From JACQAP01 sp035275265 (GTDB taxonomy: Bacteria; Pseudomonadota; Gammaproteobacteria; Burkholderiales; JACQAP01): 64,000 nt of DNA. The position numbers and the translations under genes are program-made. The stretch covers positions 682,001 through 746,000 of the forward strand of contig DATENC010000026.1 in the NCBI GenBank assembly GCA_035275265.1, given 5' to 3'. Below are positions 60,772 through 64,000 of the stretch, one piece after another (the first letter of the stretch is position 1; each line of letters opens with the position of its first letter). The notes beneath the pieces are model-generated. The model worked only from the letters and a program-made list of their open reading frames with translations. It did no database searches and was not told the origin of the DNA.

Positions 60772-62115
60772 TCAGAAGATGCTGATATTGCGGTCAAGCA
60801 GCAGTTGCGACAAACGCGAGTTCGCCGCTTCCAGCCTTCCGACCAATAGCTCGAGGAACGCCGCATTGAACGCGTGCTTGCAGCTCTCGGTCGCCTGCGC
60901 CAGCGAATCGGCTCCGACTTCGATGATGGTGATGTCGTTGACCGAAGTAACGCTCGCGGTGCGCTGGAACAGGCGCTTGCCAAGGTAGGCCATTTCCCCG
61001 AAGCACTCGCCCGTGCCAAGGATATTGAGCAATTTGCCCTGCTTGGTGATCTTGACCTCTCCGGCGGCGATAACATAAAACGCGGTACCGACATCGCCTT
61101 CCTTGATCACCGAACTCTTTGGGGAGTAGCGCGCCCAGTTGGAAATCCTTAAAACCTGCCACAGATCAACGTCGGAAAAAGTCCTGAAGAACTCGAGCCT
61201 GCGCAGCGTATTGAACTTTTCCGCCTCCGGGACAACTTCTTCCGGTTTCTGCAGGTTGTTGAAAGTGTCGGCGAGTGCCTGGGCAAATTCTTCCCAGGTC
61301 TGGAATCGCTTGGCGATCTCCTTCTCCAGAGCGCGCCGCACGATGGCGTCAACGGCAGCCGGGATCTCCGGGCGCAGCATGCTGGCCGGCGGAACATCGA
61401 CGTGAATGATCTGATACACCATGCTGTAGTTGTTGGTGGCCTTGAAAGGCAGCGCCCCGGTGAGAAGCTGGTACATCACCACGCCCAGCGAAAAGATGTC
61501 GGTCTGGTGATTGAGCGTCATTTCCTGGAGCTGCTCCGGAGACATGTACGCCGGCGAACCGATTCCGGACACCTGCGTGGTCTCCGCTGCGATCGTGAGC
61601 GCGGCGCCGAAGTCGGATATCTTGATGTCGGTTTCGCCGGTGAGCAGAATGTTCGCCGGCTTGATGTCACGGTGAATGATGCCGTGTCGATGCGCATAAT
61701 CAAGCGCCTTGCAGCACTTGAAAATGATCTCGATCACGCGGCTGACCGGTGGCAGGGATTCGGGCTGGGTAAATGGCTCGAGGGTCCCGCCCTCGACATA
61801 CTCCATGACCAGATAACTGCCCTGCTCATCGGCGACCGCATCAAAGATGGAAACGATGTGGGGATGTGAAAGCTTCCCGGCGAGCGACGCCTCGGTCAGA
61901 AACAGCTTATGAAAACGCTTTCCGTGCTCCTTGTCGCCCAGGGCATCCGCGCGCACCAATTTAATGGCGACTTGGCGATTCGCAAATGCGTCATTGGCCA
62001 GATAAACCGCACTGGTCGCGCCCCTGCCGAGTTCTCTGAGAATTTCGTATTTGCCGATCTTTTCCATGATCGCAGTGCCCGAACCTTTCGCGGCCAAGCG
62101 GGCATACGTGGACAT
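60772..62115 (-). CDS. Serine/threonine protein kinase with cyclic-nucleotide-binding domain (second copy)
   Basis: The 447-residue protein has the same architecture as the kinase at 36472-37758: kinase domain (LGRGATSAVYLAND, Lys52 in VAIKLV, HRDIKPANIL, SDFGAA, MSPEQ) then a cNMP domain (about 310-435). The phosphate cassette FGEMAYLGKRLFQRTAS is closer to the canonical FGE..RTA than in the paralogue. Shared residues are extensive (GIIHRDIKPANIL versus GVIHRDIKPANIL), indicating gene duplication. Start at 62115 (MSTYARL) is a best guess; ATG 62067 (MEKIGKYEIL) is an alternative. It precedes the rhodanese gene. Confidence 0.92.
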   Translation of the reverse strand: MSTYARLAAKGSGTAIMEKIGKYEILRELGRGATSAVYLANDAFANRQVAIKLVRADALGDKEHGKRFHKLFLTEASLAGKLSHPHIVSIFDAVADEQGSYLVMEYVEGGTLEPFTQPESLPPVSRVIEIIFKCCKALDYAHRHGIIHRDIKPANILLTGETDIKISDFGAALTIAAETTQVSGIGSPAYMSPEQLQEMTLNHQTDIFSLGVVMYQLLTGALPFKATNNYSMVYQIIHVDVPPASMLRPEIPAAVDAIVRRALEKEIAKRFQTWEEFAQALADTFNNLQKPEEVVPEAEKFNTLRRLEFFRTFSDVDLWQVLRISNWARYSPKSSVIKEGDVGTAFYVIAAGEVKITKQGKLLNILGTGECFGEMAYLGKRLFQRTASVTSVNDITIIEVGADSLAQATESCKHAFNAAFLELLVGRLEAANSRLSQLLLDRNISIF

Positions 62116-62234
62116 GATAGGAAACTCAACGTCATAAGGCGAGGATTCTGAGTCAACGCGAGGTGTACACCCAAGGCCGCGGACGATTGGTTGGAAATGC
62201 ACGCACCCCGGAAGGCGCTCCGGTCGACGCGGAT

Positions 62235-63662
62235 TCAGGGTCGGCGCCGGCCTTCAGTGTCGATCGCTACCAGTTCCTTGAGTCGCGCCTCGACGCTCGA
62301 TTTCTGATAGAAGTCGCCGTCGCCCGCACGCTGTGCCAGTTGCAGTTGTTCGATCGCGGCGGGCAGGTTTCCGCGCAGCACGTAGGCCTCGGCCTGCGCG
62401 CGATGCTGCAGCAAGCGCTTTCCCAGTGCCGAATATCCCCGCGACTGAAGTTCATGAAGTCGGGCGTCGGGGGACCGGGTTTCCAGCCGGACCGACAGGA
62501 AGTCCACCGCTTCCGCCGTTCGCTTGGCATCGAGCAAGGCGCTGGCGTAGCCGTAGACCAACGCGCGGCGGCCGGGGTGAGCACGCAGTCCATCCCGATA
62601 GGTCGCCAGCCCCTTCTCGAGCTCGCCGTTGGCGATCAGACATTGCGCCACCAAGGCGTCGATCATCGGGCTTTTCGCCTTGAGACTTTGCAACGTTGCG
62701 ACCTCCTTTTTTGCTCGCGGGAAATCGCCTGCGCGCAACAGCGCCACAACCAGGCCGTACCGCGCTGCCGCCTCGCTGGCGAATTTTCGGCCCGCCAGCA
62801 ATTCGTCAAAGTTCGCGACCGCCGTGCGCGCATTGCCTTCAAGCGCCGACAACCGCGCTCGCACCAGGAGAAATTCCAGGCTGTCTGGTACCTGCCTGAA
62901 CGGGACGTCCTGAATGCGGTTCTGCACGTCCGCAATCCGCTCGAAAGTAAGCGGATGCGTACGCAGATAAGCCGGTGCGCCGGTTTCATATACCCGCGTC
63001 GCCTTCTGCAGGCGCTCGAAAAACACCGGCATCGCGTGCACGTCGAAACTGGACTTCTCCATTATCTGTAAACCGATGCGGTCGGCCTCGCGTTCATGCT
63101 CGCGGGTGAAGTTGAGCGCGGACTGGATAGTGCCGGCCTGCGCCGCCGTGATCGCAGCCGCCGAAACCTCGGGATTCGAGCGCGCCGCCAGGATCGCCAC
63201 CGCTAGGGCCGCCATGGACGCGAGTCCGGCTCGTTGTTGTGCAGCGACCATGCGGGCAAGGTGATGCTGGGTGACGTGTGCGATTTCATGGGAAAGCACG
63301 CTGGCGAGTTCGGATTCGCTCTGCGCGCTTAGCAACAATCCCGAGTGCACGCCGACAAATCCGCCGGGCAGGGCGAATGCGTTGACGGAGTTGTCAGCGA
63401 TTCCGAAGAACTCGAACGGGCCGGCCGGATCCGGACTGTTGCCGACCAGCCGATAGCCGATCCCGTTCAGATAGTCGGCGATGTCCGGATCGTCGATGTA
63501 GGCCGCGTTGGCGCGAATCTGGTTCATTATGCCCTCGCCGAGTTTGCGTTCCTGGACGGGAGACAGCGCGCCCTGCGAAACATCGCCCAAATCGGGCAAT
63601 TCATCGGCGTGACCAAGTGAAGGGGCCAGCATTGCGACAGCGATCACTGAGCGAAAATTCAT
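62235..63662 (-). CDS. M48 family periplasmic metalloprotease with TPR region (BepA/YfgC-like)
   Basis: The 475-residue protein has a signal peptide (MNFRSVIAVAMLAPSLGHADELPD), the zinc motif HEIAH at His125-His129 with the third ligand in EREADRIG, and a C-terminal helical TPR region (from about 300). This layout matches BepA/YfgC, which degrades or assists assembly of outer-membrane proteins such as LptD. The start at 63662 follows the signal; the open frame extends upstream without similarity. It is divergent from moaC. Confidence 0.93.
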   Translation of the reverse strand: MNFRSVIAVAMLAPSLGHADELPDLGDVSQGALSPVQERKLGEGIMNQIRANAAYIDDPDIADYLNGIGYRLVGNSPDPAGPFEFFGIADNSVNAFALPGGFVGVHSGLLLSAQSESELASVLSHEIAHVTQHHLARMVAAQQRAGLASMAALAVAILAARSNPEVSAAAITAAQAGTIQSALNFTREHEREADRIGLQIMEKSSFDVHAMPVFFERLQKATRVYETGAPAYLRTHPLTFERIADVQNRIQDVPFRQVPDSLEFLLVRARLSALEGNARTAVANFDELLAGRKFASEAAARYGLVVALLRAGDFPRAKKEVATLQSLKAKSPMIDALVAQCLIANGELEKGLATYRDGLRAHPGRRALVYGYASALLDAKRTAEAVDFLSVRLETRSPDARLHELQSRGYSALGKRLLQHRAQAEAYVLRGNLPAAIEQLQLAQRAGDGDFYQKSSVEARLKELVAIDTEGRRRP

Positions 63663-63737
63663 GGTGCTATGATAACGCCACCTTTCATCTAGTTCCCTGG
63701 TTGCTTGACGGCCGCGGACGACGCAGACGGACCCAGT

Positions 63738-64000
63738 TTGGGCGCACTTACACATTTCGATTCCCGCGGTCAGGCACACATGGTCGACGTGGCCGAGAAG
63801 CAGGAAACCCACAGAGTCGCGATTGCCGCCGGCAGGATCTTCATGCGTGCTGAAACGCTGCGGAAGATAGTCGAGGGCGACGCGGCCAAAGGCGATGTGC
63901 TCGGGGTGGCGCGGATCGCGGCGATCCAGGGTTCGAAGCGCACTTCGGATTTGATCCCGCTCTGCCACCCGATCGCGCTAACCAAAGTCAGCGTCGATTT
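63738..64000 (+). CDS. moaC: Cyclic pyranopterin monophosphate synthase MoaC (truncated by window edge)
   Basis: The visible 87 codons contain LTHFDSRGQAHMVDVAEK, TLRKIVEGDAAKGDVLGVAR and SDLIPLCHPIALTKV, unmistakable MoaC motifs. It acts in molybdenum cofactor synthesis. Start is uncertain: TTG 63738 (before GALTHF) is chosen, TTG 63705 is the alternative, and the first ATG (63780) would remove part of the conserved N terminus. The 3' end lies beyond the window. Confidence 0.9.
   Translation, partial: MGALTHFDSRGQAHMVDVAEKQETHRVAIAAGRIFMRAETLRKIVEGDAAKGDVLGVARIAAIQGSKRTSDLIPLCHPIALTKVSVD

Overview
The window is about 62-63% GC by eye, densely coded on both strands, and reads as a chromosomal segment of a betaproteobacterium. 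Pointers are the petABC-sspAB block (Rieske, cytochrome b, cytochrome c1, SspA, SspB), the slt / NDUFA9-like / GST / cca run, a RegB/RegA redox pair, Coq7 and argA-yggX. I cannot fix the genus. Lifestyle hints are aerobic ubiquinone-based respiration, an elaborate sensory apparatus, polyphosphate metabolism and copper/manganese handling.

Layout. (1) 1-6218, minus: a phosphorelay of a seven-GAF hybrid histidine kinase, an HPt protein and a receiver-nucleotide cyclase, overlapping head to tail. (2) 6349-13163, plus: SDR dehydrogenase, argA, yggX, then polyphosphate genes (ppk1, CYTH-CHAD, sixA). (3) 13237-13507: a frameshifted C-terminal remnant of a PPK2-type polyphosphate kinase. (4) 13588-20320, plus: a copper-resistance operon (CzcI-like peptide, lipoprotein, TolC-type channel, Tat multicopper oxidase, CusF-like chaperone, a headless cupredoxin remnant, Cu P-type ATPase), followed by DUF6328 and a lone bufferin. 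(5) 21422-24473, minus: ppx, phoU, rpiA. Polyphosphate genes therefore flank the copper block on both sides. (6) 24596-31046, plus: ilvA, slt, NDUFA9-like, GST, cca. (7) 31346-33425: a small signalling cassette with a receiver lacking its aspartate, an unknown protein, a 52-residue ORF missed by length cut-offs, and a REC-PAS protein. (8) 33532-42985: acyl-CoA dehydrogenase, EF-hand protein, DUF2905, GST, a Ser/Thr kinase with cyclic-nucleotide domain, two putative Mn exporters (TMEM165/GDT1 and TerC), CWC protein, UspA, sucCD, an outer-membrane barrel. (9) 43147-54648: RegBA, a coiled-coil protein, two coupled giant hybrid kinases (one with eleven tandem 92-residue HAMP-type units) and a divergent single-domain receiver. 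(10) 55040-64000: tRNA-Thr, sspBA, petCBA, OsmC, coq7, TusA-like, rhodanese, a second cyclic-nucleotide Ser/Thr kinase, an M48 protease and the start of moaC.

How it may fit together (inference): the window encodes both a nucleotide cyclase under phosphorelay control and two paralogous Ser/Thr kinases carrying cyclic-nucleotide-binding domains, so histidine-kinase signalling could reach Ser/Thr phosphorylation through a second messenger. The most unusual structures are the 11-unit poly-HAMP array with a five-unit block duplication visible in the DNA, the copper block lying between polyphosphate genes beside a decayed PPK2 fragment, and the paired kinases.
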